This document shows positions 55,610-64,000 of a DNA stretch of 64,000 nt, piece by piece. Below the pieces are notes generated by a model, which did not search any database, was not told the origin of the DNA, and saw nothing but the letters and a program-made list of their open reading frames with translations. This DNA comes from Mesorhizobium sp. BR1-1-16 (GTDB lineage Bacteria; Pseudomonadota; Alphaproteobacteria; Rhizobiales; Kaistiaceae), in assembly GCF_020165495.1 (NCBI RefSeq), contig NZ_JAIUIE010000001.1:558001-622000 (forward strand), written 5' to 3'. Each line of letters opens with the position of its first letter. Positions within the stretch are counted from its first letter, which is position 1. Position numbers and translations under genes: made by a program.

Positions 55610-56059
55610 ATGCTGCGAATTCACGGGATCATCGGCCAGGAAACGGACCCGGCCTATCGCGGGCGGCTGCATTCGCTCGAGCACCATGACGGCATCGAGC
55701 TGCTGTTCGTTCCGCCGGAGGACGCCGGGCGCAAGCGCTTCCGCCTCGCGACCGATCGCGGCACAGACTGCGCCGTCAGTCTCGATCGCGACGAGGAACT
55801 CGTCGACGGAGCGCTGCTGTATCTTGGGCCGGACCGCGCCATTATTGCGCGTTTCGGGGCCCAGGCGATCTGGCGCCTGCGTCCCGCGACAGCGGCTGCA
55901 GCGCTGAAGCTTGGCTGGAATGCCGGCAATCTGCATTGGCGTGTGCGCTTCGAAGACGATTGCCTTCTCGTGCTGCTCGATGGGCCGCTCGCCGATTATC
56001 GCGCCCGCATCCAGCCGCTGATGGCCGAGGGCGAGGTCGCGGAACTTGCCGATGTTTGA
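55610..56059 (+). CDS. ureE: Urease accessory protein UreE (nickel chaperone)
   Basis: A 149-residue UreE. The N-terminal peptide-binding-type domain covers about residues 1-75, and the C-terminal metal domain includes GWNAGNLHWRV, where the conserved His of the UreE dimer interface is retained. The histidine-rich tail found in many UreE proteins is missing, so it probably delivers but does not store nickel. The ATG at 55610 is nine bases after GAGG; an ATG three codons upstream directly abuts that site. It overlaps ureF by eight bases. Confidence 0.85.
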   Translation: MLRIHGIIGQETDPAYRGRLHSLEHHDGIELLFVPPEDAGRKRFRLATDRGTDCAVSLDRDEELVDGALLYLGPDRAIIARFGAQAIWRLRPATAAAALKLGWNAGNLHWRVRFEDDCLLVLLDGPLADYRARIQPLMAEGEVAELADV

Positions 56060-56729
56060 CGCTCTCACCGCGCTGGCGCTCTGCCAATATGGCGACAGTG
56101 CCTATCCCGCAGGGGGCTTCGCCTTTTCGTGGGGCGTCGAGGGGCTTGCCGCCGACGGCTTGCTGGAAGGGTCCGCGGATCTCGACGAACTGATCGGCGA
56201 GCATCTCGAAGCGCGCTGGAACACGATGGACCGTCCCCTGCTGCGCCGCGCTTTTCGCGCCGACGACCTCGAGGCGGTCGCCGCGATCGACCGTCTCGCC
56301 GATGTCTCAACCCCTTCCGCGCCGATGCGTGAGGGCTCGCGCCGGGCTGGGCGGGCGCTGCTGGGCGTTTCGGCACGGCTTGGTCATTCCCGCTCGCGCG
56401 CCTATCGCGCGATGCTGGAGGGCAATGAGCGGCTCGGCCATCTGCCGGTCGTGCAGGCGGTCGTCTATCGCGACGGCGGGCTCGCGCTGGAAGCGGCGGA
56501 GCTCGTCTCCGGCTGGACGCTGGTGAATGGTCTCGCCAGCGCTGCCGTGAGGCTCGGCGTCATCGGCCATGTCGAGGCGCAAAGCAGCCTCACCGCGGCG
56601 CGCGGGCATCTGGCGCGGCTTGTGGCCGAGCCCTGTCCCGACGAGCAGCGCCCGTCGAGCTTCACGCCGCTGATCGATATCGCGATCTCGCGCAATCCCT
56701 CGCGGCATGTCCGCATGTTCACGACCTGA
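56052..56729 (+). CDS. ureF: Urease accessory protein UreF
   Basis: A 225-residue all-helical protein that acts with UreD and UreG as the gate for urease nickel activation. Family features are the N-terminal QYGDSAYPAGGFAFSWGVEG segment and the LGHSRSRAYRAM-like middle. The ATG at 56052 lies inside the end of ureE. It is 14 bases before the fused structural subunit gene. Confidence 0.9.
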   Translation: MFDALTALALCQYGDSAYPAGGFAFSWGVEGLAADGLLEGSADLDELIGEHLEARWNTMDRPLLRRAFRADDLEAVAAIDRLADVSTPSAPMREGSRRAGRALLGVSARLGHSRSRAYRAMLEGNERLGHLPVVQAVVYRDGGLALEAAELVSGWTLVNGLASAAVRLGVIGHVEAQSSLTAARGHLARLVAEPCPDEQRPSSFTPLIDIAISRNPSRHVRMFTT

Positions 56730-56743
56730 AACGGGGCACAGCC

Positions 56744-57442
56744 ATGATGAACCTGACGCCGACCGAAATGGACCGCCTCGTCATCTTCACGGCGGCGGAA
56801 ATGGCGCGTCGCAACCGCGCGCTCGGCATCCGCCTCAGCCATCCGGAGGCCGTGGCGCTCTTGACCGACGAGGTCATGCTCGCCGCGCGGCGCGACATGC
56901 CCTATGCCGAAATCCGTGACATGGCGAGCCAGCTGCTGACGACCGACGACGTCGAGCCGGGCGTCGCCGAGATGGTGGCGATGATCTACATCGAATGCCA
57001 TTTCGCCGAGGGCACGAAGGTGATGGCGCTGTTCGAGCCGATCTCGCGCGGGCCGGCGCCTTTGCTCGATGACGTCGTGCCGGGCGAGATCATCGGCGGC
57101 GAAGGCGACATCGCCATGTTCGCCGATCAGCCGGTCGTGGTGGTCGACGTCGTCAATACGGGCGACCGCGACGTCCAGGTCCGCAGCCATTCGCATTTCT
57201 TCGAGGTCAACCGCGCGCTGCAGTTCGATCGTGGCGTGACCTTCGGCATGAAGATCGATCGTCCCGCCGGAACGGGCATTCGCTTCGAGCCGGGCGTCGT
57301 CAAGGCGGTGCGGCTGGTCCCGATCGACGGCGCCCGCATCGTTATGGGCCAGGCCGGTCTCGTGAACGGGCCGCTCGATGCGCCCGGTGCGCGGGAGCGA
57401 TCGCTCGAGCTCGCCCGCGCCCGCGGCTATCGAGGCGCGTGA
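56744..57442 (+). CDS. ureAB: Urease gamma/beta fusion subunit (UreAB)
   Basis: A 232-residue fusion of two urease subunits. Residues 1-100 are the gamma subunit (NLTPTEMDRLVIF start, LSHPEAVALLTDEVML). Residues 103-232 are the beta subunit (VVPGEIIGGEGDI, SHFFEVNRALQFDR, GTGIRFEPG). The family usually has separate ureA and ureB; this fusion recalls Helicobacter UreA and the divergent urease clusters of some actinobacteria and alphaproteobacteria. It ends eight bases before ureC. Confidence 0.93.
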   Translation: MMNLTPTEMDRLVIFTAAEMARRNRALGIRLSHPEAVALLTDEVMLAARRDMPYAEIRDMASQLLTTDDVEPGVAEMVAMIYIECHFAEGTKVMALFEPISRGPAPLLDDVVPGEIIGGEGDIAMFADQPVVVVDVVNTGDRDVQVRSHSHFFEVNRALQFDRGVTFGMKIDRPAGTGIRFEPGVVKAVRLVPIDGARIVMGQAGLVNGPLDAPGARERSLELARARGYRGA

Positions 57443-57450
57443 GGAGCATC

Positions 57451-59157
57451 ATGACAACGATGAACCGCAAGGCCTATGCCGATCTCTATGGGCCGACCAA
57501 AGGTGATCTGGTCCGCCTCGGCGATACCTGGCTCTTCGTGGAGATCGAGGAGGACTACACCGTCTATGGCCACGAACTCCTGATCGGAGCGGGCAAGAAC
57601 CTGCGCGACGGCGAAGGCATCAATCCCTATCGCACCTCGTCCGACAAGATCCTCGATATCGTCATCAAGAATGCGACGATCATCGATGCGGTGGCCGGCA
57701 TCGTGAAGGCCGATATCGGCATCCGCGACGGGCGGATCGTCGGCATCGGCAAGGCCGGTAATCCCGATGTCATGCCGGGCGTCCATCCGGATCTGATCGT
57801 CGGCCACACGACGTCGCCAGTCTCCGGCGAAGGGTTCATCGTCACGGCGGGCGCCGTCGAGAGCCACGCTCATATCCAGTCGCCCGAACAATCGGAACAT
57901 GCGCTTGCCGGGGGAACCACGACCCTGGTCGGCGGTGGTCCGGGGCCCGTGTTCGAAGTCGGCAGCGGCAGCACGGCGACCTTCGGGCGCTTCCTGCAGG
58001 CGACCGAGCATTCGCCGCTCAATTTCGCGCTGTTCGGGCGCGGCGGCTCCGATCCGCGTGCGGTCGAGGAATCGGTCGCCGCAGGCGGTATGTCAGTGAA
58101 AATCCACGAGGATTTCGGCGCTTCCCCCGCTGTGATCGACCAGACCCTCATCGCGGCGGACCGCAATGATTTCGCGGTTCACCTGCATACGGATTCGATC
58201 AACGAGTTCGGCTTCTGCGAGGACACGATGGCGGCCGTCGATGGCCGCACCATCCATATGTATCACGTGGAAGGCGCCGGCGGCGGCCACGCGCCGGACC
58301 TTCTCAAGGTTGTTTCCTACGAAAACGTCATTCCATCCTCGACCAACCCCACCAACCCCTACACCAGCTATGGGATGGAAGAGGGCGTGCCGATGACGAT
58401 GATCGCGCACCAGCTCAACTACAACACGCCCGAGGACGTCATATTCGGCGAGGCGCGGGTCCGCGCGCAGTCTATGGCCGCCGAGGACTTCCTGCATGAC
58501 ATGGGCGCCATCTCGATCTTCGGCACCGATACGCAGGGCATGGGCCGGCTGGCGGAGAATGTCGCCAATTGCTGGCAGCTCGCCAGCGTCATGAAGGAGC
58601 GGGTCGGCCGGCTGGCCGAAGAGACGACGGCTCGGGCCGATAACGAGCGCGTCAAGCGCTACATCGCCAAGCTCACCATCAATCCGGCGATCGCGGTCGG
58701 CATCGCCGATCATGTCGGCTCGATCGAGCCCGGCAAGATGGCAGATCTGGTGATCTGGCCGCGTGCCTCGTTCGGCATCAAGCCGTTCATGGTCATCAAG
58801 GGCGGCTTCGTCGCCTGGGCCGCTATGGGCGACGGCAATGGCAGCCTCAGCCTCTCCGAGCCGATGATCCAGCGGCCGATGTGGGGTTCGCTCGGCGCAG
58901 CGCCGCGACATCTCGGCGTCAACTTCATGTCGAGCCTCGCCATCGAGGCCGACGTTCGCGGGCGGCTTGGCCTTGGCAAGCAAAGCGTCCCGATCAGGAA
59001 TGTCCGTAAGCTCGGCAAGTCGGACATGCTGAGAAACAGCGCCAAACCGTTTGTGGAGGTCGATCCGCAGACCTTCGAAGTGCGAGCCGATGGCAAGCTG
59101 CTGATGTGCCCGCCCGCTGTGAAGGTGCCGCTCGCTCGGAGATATATGCTGCGATGA
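57451..59157 (+). CDS. ureC: Urease alpha subunit, divergent (UreC)
   Basis: A 568-residue amidohydrolase-fold subunit that hydrolyses urea with two nickel ions. All canonical ligands are present: His139 and His141 (ESHAHI), carbamylated Lys217 (VKIHED), His219, His246 (LHTDSINEF), His272 and Asp360 (GTDTQGMGR), with catalytic His320 and Arg336. Several surrounding motifs differ from typical ureases: AVESHAHI for GIDTHIHF, GGGPGP for GGGTGP, and the mobile-flap CHH(L) is AHQ(L), so the flap Cys319 is Ala. The ATG at 57451 has GAGGAG upstream; the frame open to 57439 is not used. Urea is the default substrate, but a substituted urea is possible. Confidence 0.92.
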   Translation: MTTMNRKAYADLYGPTKGDLVRLGDTWLFVEIEEDYTVYGHELLIGAGKNLRDGEGINPYRTSSDKILDIVIKNATIIDAVAGIVKADIGIRDGRIVGIGKAGNPDVMPGVHPDLIVGHTTSPVSGEGFIVTAGAVESHAHIQSPEQSEHALAGGTTTLVGGGPGPVFEVGSGSTATFGRFLQATEHSPLNFALFGRGGSDPRAVEESVAAGGMSVKIHEDFGASPAVIDQTLIAADRNDFAVHLHTDSINEFGFCEDTMAAVDGRTIHMYHVEGAGGGHAPDLLKVVSYENVIPSSTNPTNPYTSYGMEEGVPMTMIAHQLNYNTPEDVIFGEARVRAQSMAAEDFLHDMGAISIFGTDTQGMGRLAENVANCWQLASVMKERVGRLAEETTARADNERVKRYIAKLTINPAIAVGIADHVGSIEPGKMADLVIWPRASFGIKPFMVIKGGFVAWAAMGDGNGSLSLSEPMIQRPMWGSLGAAPRHLGVNFMSSLAIEADVRGRLGLGKQSVPIRNVRKLGKSDMLRNSAKPFVEVDPQTFEVRADGKLLMCPPAVKVPLARRYMLR

Positions 59158-59795
59158 ATATGATGACATCTACGGCGCCCCAGCGCGTCGCCGCGGCGCG
59201 GGTCGGCATCGGCGGGCCGGTCGGCTCGGGCAAGACCGCGCTGGTCGAACGCCTCATTCCGGCATTGCAGGCGCGGGGCATCGATCTCGCCGTCATCACC
59301 AATGATCTGGTGACGGCAGAGGACGCCGAGCGCATCCGCCGCTCGGGTCTGATCGATCCGGCGCGCGTTTCGGCCGTGGAGGCCGGTGCCTGCCCGCATA
59401 CCGTGATCCGCGAGGATCCGACGTTGAACATCGAAGCTGCCGACGCGCTGGAGCGGCAGTTTCCCGGCGTCGAACTGATCCTGATCGAAAGCGGCGGCGA
59501 CAATCTCGCCTCGACCTTCTCGCGCGATCTCACCGACTTCTGGCTGTTCGTCATCGATGTGGCTGGCGGCGACGATATTCCGCGCAAGCGCGGACCGGGT
59601 CCGATCCGCTGCGATGTCCTCATCATCAACAAGACCGACCTTGCGCCTCATGTCGGCGTCGATCTTGCCCGCATGCATGCCGAAGCGCTGACCGTGCGCG
59701 GCAATCGGCCGGTGCTGCTGACCAATTGCAGGGGCGGAGAGGGGATCGAGGCCGTGATCGCGATGATTGAAAAAGACGTGCTGTTTCGGGCGTGA
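59154..59795 (+). CDS. ureG: Urease accessory GTPase UreG
   Basis: A 213-residue SIMIBI GTPase that couples GTP hydrolysis to nickel insertion. The P-loop GPVGSGKT is at residues 21-28, the nickel-binding Cys-Pro-His motif at 80-82 ([11 protein letters not shown]), the ESGGDNLA switch follows, and the guanine-binding NKTD lies in [14 protein letters not shown]. It overlaps the ureC stop by four bases (ATGA) and ends overlapping ureD (GTGA). No histidine-rich N-terminal extension is present. Confidence 0.95.
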   Translation: MNMMTSTAPQRVAAARVGIGGPVGSGKTALVERLIPALQARGIDLAVITNDLVTAEDAERIRRSGLIDPARVSAVEAGACPHTVIREDPTLNIEAADALERQFPGVELILIESGGDNLASTFSRDLTDFWLFVIDVAGGDDIPRKRGPGPIRCDVLIINKTDLAPHVGVDLARMHAEALTVRGNRPVLLTNCRGGEGIEAVIAMIEKDVLFRA

Positions 59796-60634
59796 CCATC
59801 GCCTCACCGGCCAACCACGCGCAGCTTGATCTCGGCTTTGCCCGGCGCGGCGAGCGGACCGTGATGGCTCGTCGGCTGTTTGCCTGGCCCTTCGTGCTGA
59901 CGCGGTCCTTCGCTCTCGATACTGTTCCGGCGCACATGCTCACGGTGATCGTGCAGACGAGCAGTGGTGCCGTGCATGGCGAGGATCGTCTGATCCAGCG
60001 CATCCGTGTCGCGACGGGTGCGGCGGCACATGTAACCACCCAGGGCGCGACAGCGGTGCACCGCGCTCATCCGGGCTTCACCAGCCGTGAGGCGATCAAG
60101 CTCGACGTCGCGCCCGGCGGAGAACTCGAATTCCTGCAGGAACCACGGATTCTGTTTCCGGAGGCCGCGCTGGACCAGACGGTGGAAATCGAGGTCGCGC
60201 CCTCAGGTGCGGCCATCATTGCCGATGCGTTCACGGTCCACGATCCCGCAGGTGAGCATCGCCCCTTTCGCCGGCTGACCTCGTCCACGGTGCTGACGCG
60301 AGCCGGCGATCCGGCCGTGATCGACCGGCTCGATATCGCGGCACTGCCACGCCGGCGCGCCGTCCGATTTGAAGCGTTCGGAACCGTGCTGCTGGCGCTG
60401 CCGGACAGCTTCGCGATGTGTGATGAACTCGCTCGGACGCTGACGGAGCGCCTCGGCTCGCTGGGCGATCTCTATGGCGCCGCCAGTCCGTTGCCGATGC
60501 GCGCAGGCGTCGGCATACGCCTTGCTGCGCCCGACCTCCGCAGCGTCAGAGCCGGTATCAAGGCGACGTGGACCGCTTATCGGCTGGCACTGCATGGCGT
60601 CGCGCCGGCCGATCGGCGGTCTTCAGCTACATGA
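59792..60634 (+). CDS. ureD: Urease accessory protein UreD (UreH)
   Basis: A 280-residue scaffold that binds apo-urease and UreF/UreG. Family text includes [35 protein letters not shown] and [14 protein letters not shown]. It starts with GTG within the ureG stop. It is the last gene of the urease operon, whereas in many bacteria ureD comes first. The C-terminus overlaps the end of the convergent esterase gene by eight bases. Confidence 0.9.
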   Translation: MTIASPANHAQLDLGFARRGERTVMARRLFAWPFVLTRSFALDTVPAHMLTVIVQTSSGAVHGEDRLIQRIRVATGAAAHVTTQGATAVHRAHPGFTSREAIKLDVAPGGELEFLQEPRILFPEAALDQTVEIEVAPSGAAIIADAFTVHDPAGEHRPFRRLTSSTVLTRAGDPAVIDRLDIAALPRRRAVRFEAFGTVLLALPDSFAMCDELARTLTERLGSLGDLYGAASPLPMRAGVGIRLAAPDLRSVRAGIKATWTAYRLALHGVAPADRRSSAT

Positions 60635-61787
60635 GGCCTGCCTGGCGCAAGGCGTCTTCGATTACCTTGCGAATGCCGCCGACATCTTCGCGAGCGGACC
60701 GGTTTGGAGCCGTCGTTCCGTTTCGCTGACGGTCGTCGGCTTGTGGCTGCACCGGCATCTCTGTCGTCACAAGCAACTCGTCCGGGTCCAGAGCGTGGGG
60801 CGTGGTCGCAGTGCTCGAGGCCGCGTGCTCGGCCGTGAGCCCCCAACGCGCGGCGATAAGGCGGGTCGACGAGAGGCCGACATCGAGGATGAACGGGCCG
60901 GCGGCGCCGAGCGCATCGGGTCCCTTGTCGTCGATGGGGGTGCCATGGCCCATGCCGGCGATCAGTACCTGTTCGAGGCGGATGTCGCCGCGGGCATCGT
61001 GCCAGACACGGCGCGTGACACGTCCGTCCTTGCTGACGTCGTCCGGCTTGGCCGCGACCTGATGCACACCGCGCCATTGCTCGATGATCGCGTCGGCATT
61101 GGCCGCGCTGACGGTCTGGTCGCCGGTCCCCTGCCAGACGGAGACGGTCGGCCAGCCGGTTGATGGCGTGGCGTCCGGCAGCAGCTTGCGCAAAGCTGGA
61201 CCGTCTGGAAGCCCGTGTGCCCGCATGACATCGAAGGCACCGGGGATCGTCGTGGCGACGCCATAGGGCAGGCCGGCGATGATCGCGCCGCCGGCAAAAA
61301 GCTCTGGATAGTCGGCGAGCATCACGAGCGCCATGGCGCCGCCGGCCGAGAGCCCGGTGACGTAGACCCTGCTTCGGTCGATCGAATGGGTCGCAACCAT
61401 ATGGTCGATCATCTGCCGGATCGATAGCGCCTCGCCCTGGTCGCGCTGGAAATCCGACGGCTGGAACCAGTTGAAACAGCGATTGAGGTTGTTGGCCTGC
61501 CCCTGCTCGGGAAACAGCAGCGCGAAGCCCGCCTCTTCGGCAAGCATCGACCAGCCGGTCCCCGCGTCATATTGCGCGGCAGACTGCGTGCAGCCATGCA
61601 GGACCACCACGAGCGGCATCGCGGCGGCTGGGCGCTTCGGAATGTAGATCCGCCCCTTGAGCGCCCCCGGATTGGACCCGAACGGGCCGAGATACGCAAG
61701 GCGGTCGACGGATGGTGATGGCTGGGCTGGCTGCTTCATGTGCTTGAAGGCAGCCAGGCGAGCGATCGTATCGGACAGGTTGCGCAT
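60627..61787 (-). CDS. PHB depolymerase-family esterase
   Basis: A 386-residue alpha/beta-hydrolase of the poly(3-hydroxybutyrate) depolymerase/LpqC family. The oxyanion motif is VVLHGCTQSA, the nucleophile Ser147 lies in VTGLSAGGAMA, the acid is in WQGTGDQTV, and the His is in GMGHGTPID. No classical signal peptide is seen. The C-terminal 70 residues are low-complexity. GAGGAG precedes the ATG. Relatives also include feruloyl and acetylxylan esterases, so the substrate is open. The 230 bases on its upstream side, towards pgm, hold nothing I recognise. Confidence 0.85.
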   Translation of the reverse strand: MRNLSDTIARLAAFKHMKQPAQPSPSVDRLAYLGPFGSNPGALKGRIYIPKRPAAAMPLVVVLHGCTQSAAQYDAGTGWSMLAEEAGFALLFPEQGQANNLNRCFNWFQPSDFQRDQGEALSIRQMIDHMVATHSIDRSRVYVTGLSAGGAMALVMLADYPELFAGGAIIAGLPYGVATTIPGAFDVMRAHGLPDGPALRKLLPDATPSTGWPTVSVWQGTGDQTVSAANADAIIEQWRGVHQVAAKPDDVSKDGRVTRRVWHDARGDIRLEQVLIAGMGHGTPIDDKGPDALGAAGPFILDVGLSSTRLIAARWGLTAEHAASSTATTPHALDPDELLVTTEMPVQPQADDRQRNGTTAPNRSAREDVGGIRKVIEDALRQAGLM

Positions 61788-62017
61788 TGTGGCTCCTCGG
61801 CAGCGATCCGCGGGAGACGGACGCCCGTTTCGGGAGGCAACATGAACGGTTCATGCTGCACTGCACAATGATATAGGAGGGATTCGGCTGGTCACCAGCG
61901 CGCGGCGTGCCGAATTCTTGAAATCGATGAGAGTCGGCAGCGCAAACTGCTGGCCCGCCGCCAAAAAGCGGCCGGATGCGTCGCCTTTCGCTTACGTCGG
62001 CGAGCGAGCCCGCCCGA

Positions 62018-63673
62018 TTATTTCGCCGCGAAAACCTTGGAAATCACTGCCTGGGCGTCCGTCTGCACCTCCTTCAGATGCTCCGCGCTCAGGAAGCTCT
62101 CGGCATAGATCTTGTAGACCTCTTCCGTTCCCGAGGGGCGCGCGGCGAACCAGCCGTTGCGGGTGACCACCTTTACGCCGCCGATCGGTTCGTCATTGCC
62201 GGGCGCGCGCGTCAGCCTTGCCTCGATGGGCTCGCCGGCAAGTTCGGTCGCCTCGATCCTGACGGGATCGAGCTTCGAAAGCAGGGCCTTCTGCTCGCCG
62301 GTCGCCGGCGCATCGATGCGCGCATAGAAGGACTGGCCGAGATCAGCGGTTTCCGAGGCATAAAGCTGGCTCGGGTCCATGCCGGTGCGCGCGGTGATCT
62401 CCGCGGCGAGCAAGCCCATGATGATGCCGTCCTTGTCGGTGGTCCACACGGAGCCGTCGCGGCGCAGGAACGAAGCTCCCGCGCTCTCCTCGCCGCCGAA
62501 GGCGAGCGTGCCCTCGATCAGCCCCTTGCTGAACCACTTGAAGCCGACCGGCACCTCGACCAGCCGCCGGCCCAGCTTGGCGACGACGCGATCGATCATG
62601 CCGCTGGAGACCGCGGTCTTGCCGATGCCGCTGGCGCTGTCCCATTCCGGCCGGTTGGCGCAGAGATAAGCGACCGACGCCGCCAGGAAGGCGTTCGGGT
62701 TCATCAGCCCGCCTGATGGCGTGACGATCCCGTGCCGGTCGGCATCGGTGTCATTGGCGAAGGCCACGTCGAACCGGTCGCGAAGGGCGATCAGCGGCGC
62801 CATCGCATAGGGCGACGAGCAGTCCATCCGGATCTTGCCGTCCCAGTCGGCCGTCATGAAGGCAAAGGTCTGGTCGACGACGTCGTTGACCACGGTTGCG
62901 TCGATGCCATAGCGCTCGATGACGGGCTGCCAGTAATGGACCGCCGCGCCGCCGAGGGGATCGATGCCGATCCTGACGCCTGCACTGCGGATCGCCTCCA
63001 TGTCGACGACATTGACGAGGTCCGCGACATAGGGCGTCACGAAGTCATAAGGATGGATGCATGCCGCCTTGCGAGCGCGCTCATAGGGCATGCGGAGGAC
63101 GCCTTCGAGCTTGGCGAGCAGCAAGGCGTTGGCCTGCTTGCCGATCCAGCCGGTGACGTCGACATCCGCCGGCCCGCCATTGGTCGGGTTGTATTTGAAG
63201 CCGCCTTCATCGGGCGGATTGTGGGACGGGCTGATGACGATCCCATCGGCCAGGCCCTCGGTGCGGCCGCGGTTATAGGTCAGGATCGCATGCGAGATGA
63301 CGGGTGTCGGCGTATAGCCGCCCGCGGCGTCGATCATCGTCTCGACGCCGTTCGCGGCGAGCACCTCGATGGCGCTTGTCTGGGCCGCTTCCGAAAGCGC
63401 GTGACTGTCCATGCCAAGAAACAGCGGGCCGGTGATCCCGGCCTGGCGGCGATAAAGGCAGACCGCCTGCGTGATCGCCAGGATGTGCCATTCGTTGAAA
63501 GCGGCGGCAAATGCTGAGCCGCGGTGGCCAGACGTGCCGAACGAGACCTTCTGCGTCGCAATCTCGGCGTCGGGAGTCAGGGCGAAATAGGCCGTCATCA
63601 GGCGGGGAATGTTAGCCAGCATGGCGCGAGGGACGGGCTTTCCGGCGAGTGGGCTCAATCTCGTGTCCGACAT
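62018..63673 (-). CDS. pgm: Phosphoglucomutase (alpha-D-glucose phosphate-specific)
   Basis: A 551-residue alpha-phosphohexomutase interconverting glucose 1- and 6-phosphate. It shows GTSGHRGS (residues 46-53), the catalytic Ser150 in SPSHNP, the Mg2+ loop in NDTDADRHG, the sugar-binding GGEESAGASF, and a phosphate-binding ARPSGTEEVYKIYAES at the C-terminus. The length matches the bacterial Pgm group (about 546). AGGGA precedes the ATG. It links glycogen and exopolysaccharide synthesis with glycolysis. Confidence 0.95.
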   Translation of the reverse strand: MSDTRLSPLAGKPVPRAMLANIPRLMTAYFALTPDAEIATQKVSFGTSGHRGSAFAAAFNEWHILAITQAVCLYRRQAGITGPLFLGMDSHALSEAAQTSAIEVLAANGVETMIDAAGGYTPTPVISHAILTYNRGRTEGLADGIVISPSHNPPDEGGFKYNPTNGGPADVDVTGWIGKQANALLLAKLEGVLRMPYERARKAACIHPYDFVTPYVADLVNVVDMEAIRSAGVRIGIDPLGGAAVHYWQPVIERYGIDATVVNDVVDQTFAFMTADWDGKIRMDCSSPYAMAPLIALRDRFDVAFANDTDADRHGIVTPSGGLMNPNAFLAASVAYLCANRPEWDSASGIGKTAVSSGMIDRVVAKLGRRLVEVPVGFKWFSKGLIEGTLAFGGEESAGASFLRRDGSVWTTDKDGIIMGLLAAEITARTGMDPSQLYASETADLGQSFYARIDAPATGEQKALLSKLDPVRIEATELAGEPIEARLTRAPGNDEPIGGVKVVTRNGWFAARPSGTEEVYKIYAESFLSAEHLKEVQTDAQAVISKVFAAK

Positions 63674-63820
63674 TTCGTTGTCCCTGCGATCGCGTCCTGG
63701 AGCAAATAGATCGGCATCCTAGCCGCTCAAGATGAAGGCCGCATCTCATTTGCCATGAGCGCTCACGCAATGGCATGAGGCGTATCGGAGGTTGCGCGAC
63801 CCGCCGGTCTCCCAGTCCGC

Positions 63821-64000
63821 CTAGATGTTGGAAAGCTCGACCCGGGCCCGCCCGGCCGATTTGGCGCGGAAGAGGGCAAGGTCCGCAGCATTGATGACGC
63901 TCTCGGGCGTAAGCCCCTCATGGGGTGTCACCGTGGCGACGCCGGCGCTGATCGTCAGGTAGCTGTCCCCATGGGCAATGGCGAGATCGCGCACCCTTTG
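63821..64000 (-). CDS. Diguanylate cyclase GGDEF domain, C-terminal end (5' part outside window)
   Basis: The last 59 residues of a minus-strand gene whose 5' part lies beyond the window edge. The sequence SYLTISAGVATVTP followed by NAADLALFRAKSAGRARVEL is the characteristic C-terminal end of GGDEF domains, which make cyclic di-GMP. The catalytic GG(D/E)EF loop itself and any sensory domain are outside the window, so activity cannot be judged. Confidence 0.85.
   Translation of the reverse strand, partial: QRVRDLAIAHGDSYLTISAGVATVTPHEGLTPESVINAADLALFRAKSAGRARVELSNI

Overview
The window is about 64 kb of GC-rich, gene-dense chromosome. It looks like an alphaproteobacterium, most likely a Hyphomicrobiales (rhizobial-type) soil or plant-associated species. 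Supporting signs are many high-affinity ABC importers, paralogous amidases, polyamine and sugar-acid catabolism, short leader regions, and a CCCGGCAAT-type intergenic palindrome of the kind common in that order. No rRNA, phage, insertion sequence, transposase or CRISPR array was seen. One tRNA (initiator Met) is present.

Layout. (1) 1-9.6 kb is a carbohydrate locus: two ABC sugar permeases (the first cut by the window edge), a TIM-barrel isomerase, a small P-loop kinase, an SDR, a class I LacD-type aldolase, an ADP-dependent-sugar-kinase-family protein, a DeoR repressor with tandem operator-like repeats, a second SDR, tRNA-fMet and an AGE-family aldose/ketose isomerase. Together they suggest import, isomerisation, phosphorylation and aldol cleavage of an uncommon hexose. 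(2) 9.6-12.8 kb holds an MFS exporter divergent from a MerR regulator across a textbook 19-bp-spacer promoter, and a stand-alone phnM. (3) 12.8-20.9 kb is a polyamine-type ABC importer with an aldehyde dehydrogenase, then mmsA divergent from a LysR regulator. (4) 21-28.8 kb contains a polyol dehydrogenase, aldo/keto reductase, L-2-hydroxyglutarate oxidase, NAD+ synthetase, a zinc alcohol dehydrogenase and an esterase. (5) 28.9-37.7 kb is a type I secretion pair (HlyD/HlyB) divergent from a 1600-residue RTX protein, the probable cargo. (6) 37.7-39.2 kb encodes a cupin like the manganese hydroxynitrile lyases and an L,D-transpeptidase-like lipoprotein.

(7) 39.3-60.6 kb is the most interesting part, an amide/urea nitrogen island. 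It holds three amidase-signature enzymes, an isochorismatase-type amidohydrolase, a cytosolic AmiC-like amide sensor, a MarR regulator and a five-gene peptide/nickel-type ABC importer. These are followed on one strand by a formamidase-family protein, a divergent asparaginase-like protein, and a complete but divergent urease set in the order ureE-ureF-ureAB(fused)-ureC-ureG-ureD. Genes from the importer to ureD are collinear and closely spaced, so an imported amide or urea derivative is probably dismantled stepwise to ammonia. (8) 60.6-64 kb has a PHB-depolymerase-like esterase, phosphoglucomutase, and the C-terminal end of a GGDEF protein cut by the window edge.

All functions are inferred by reading the translated sequences against remembered family features; no database search was run.
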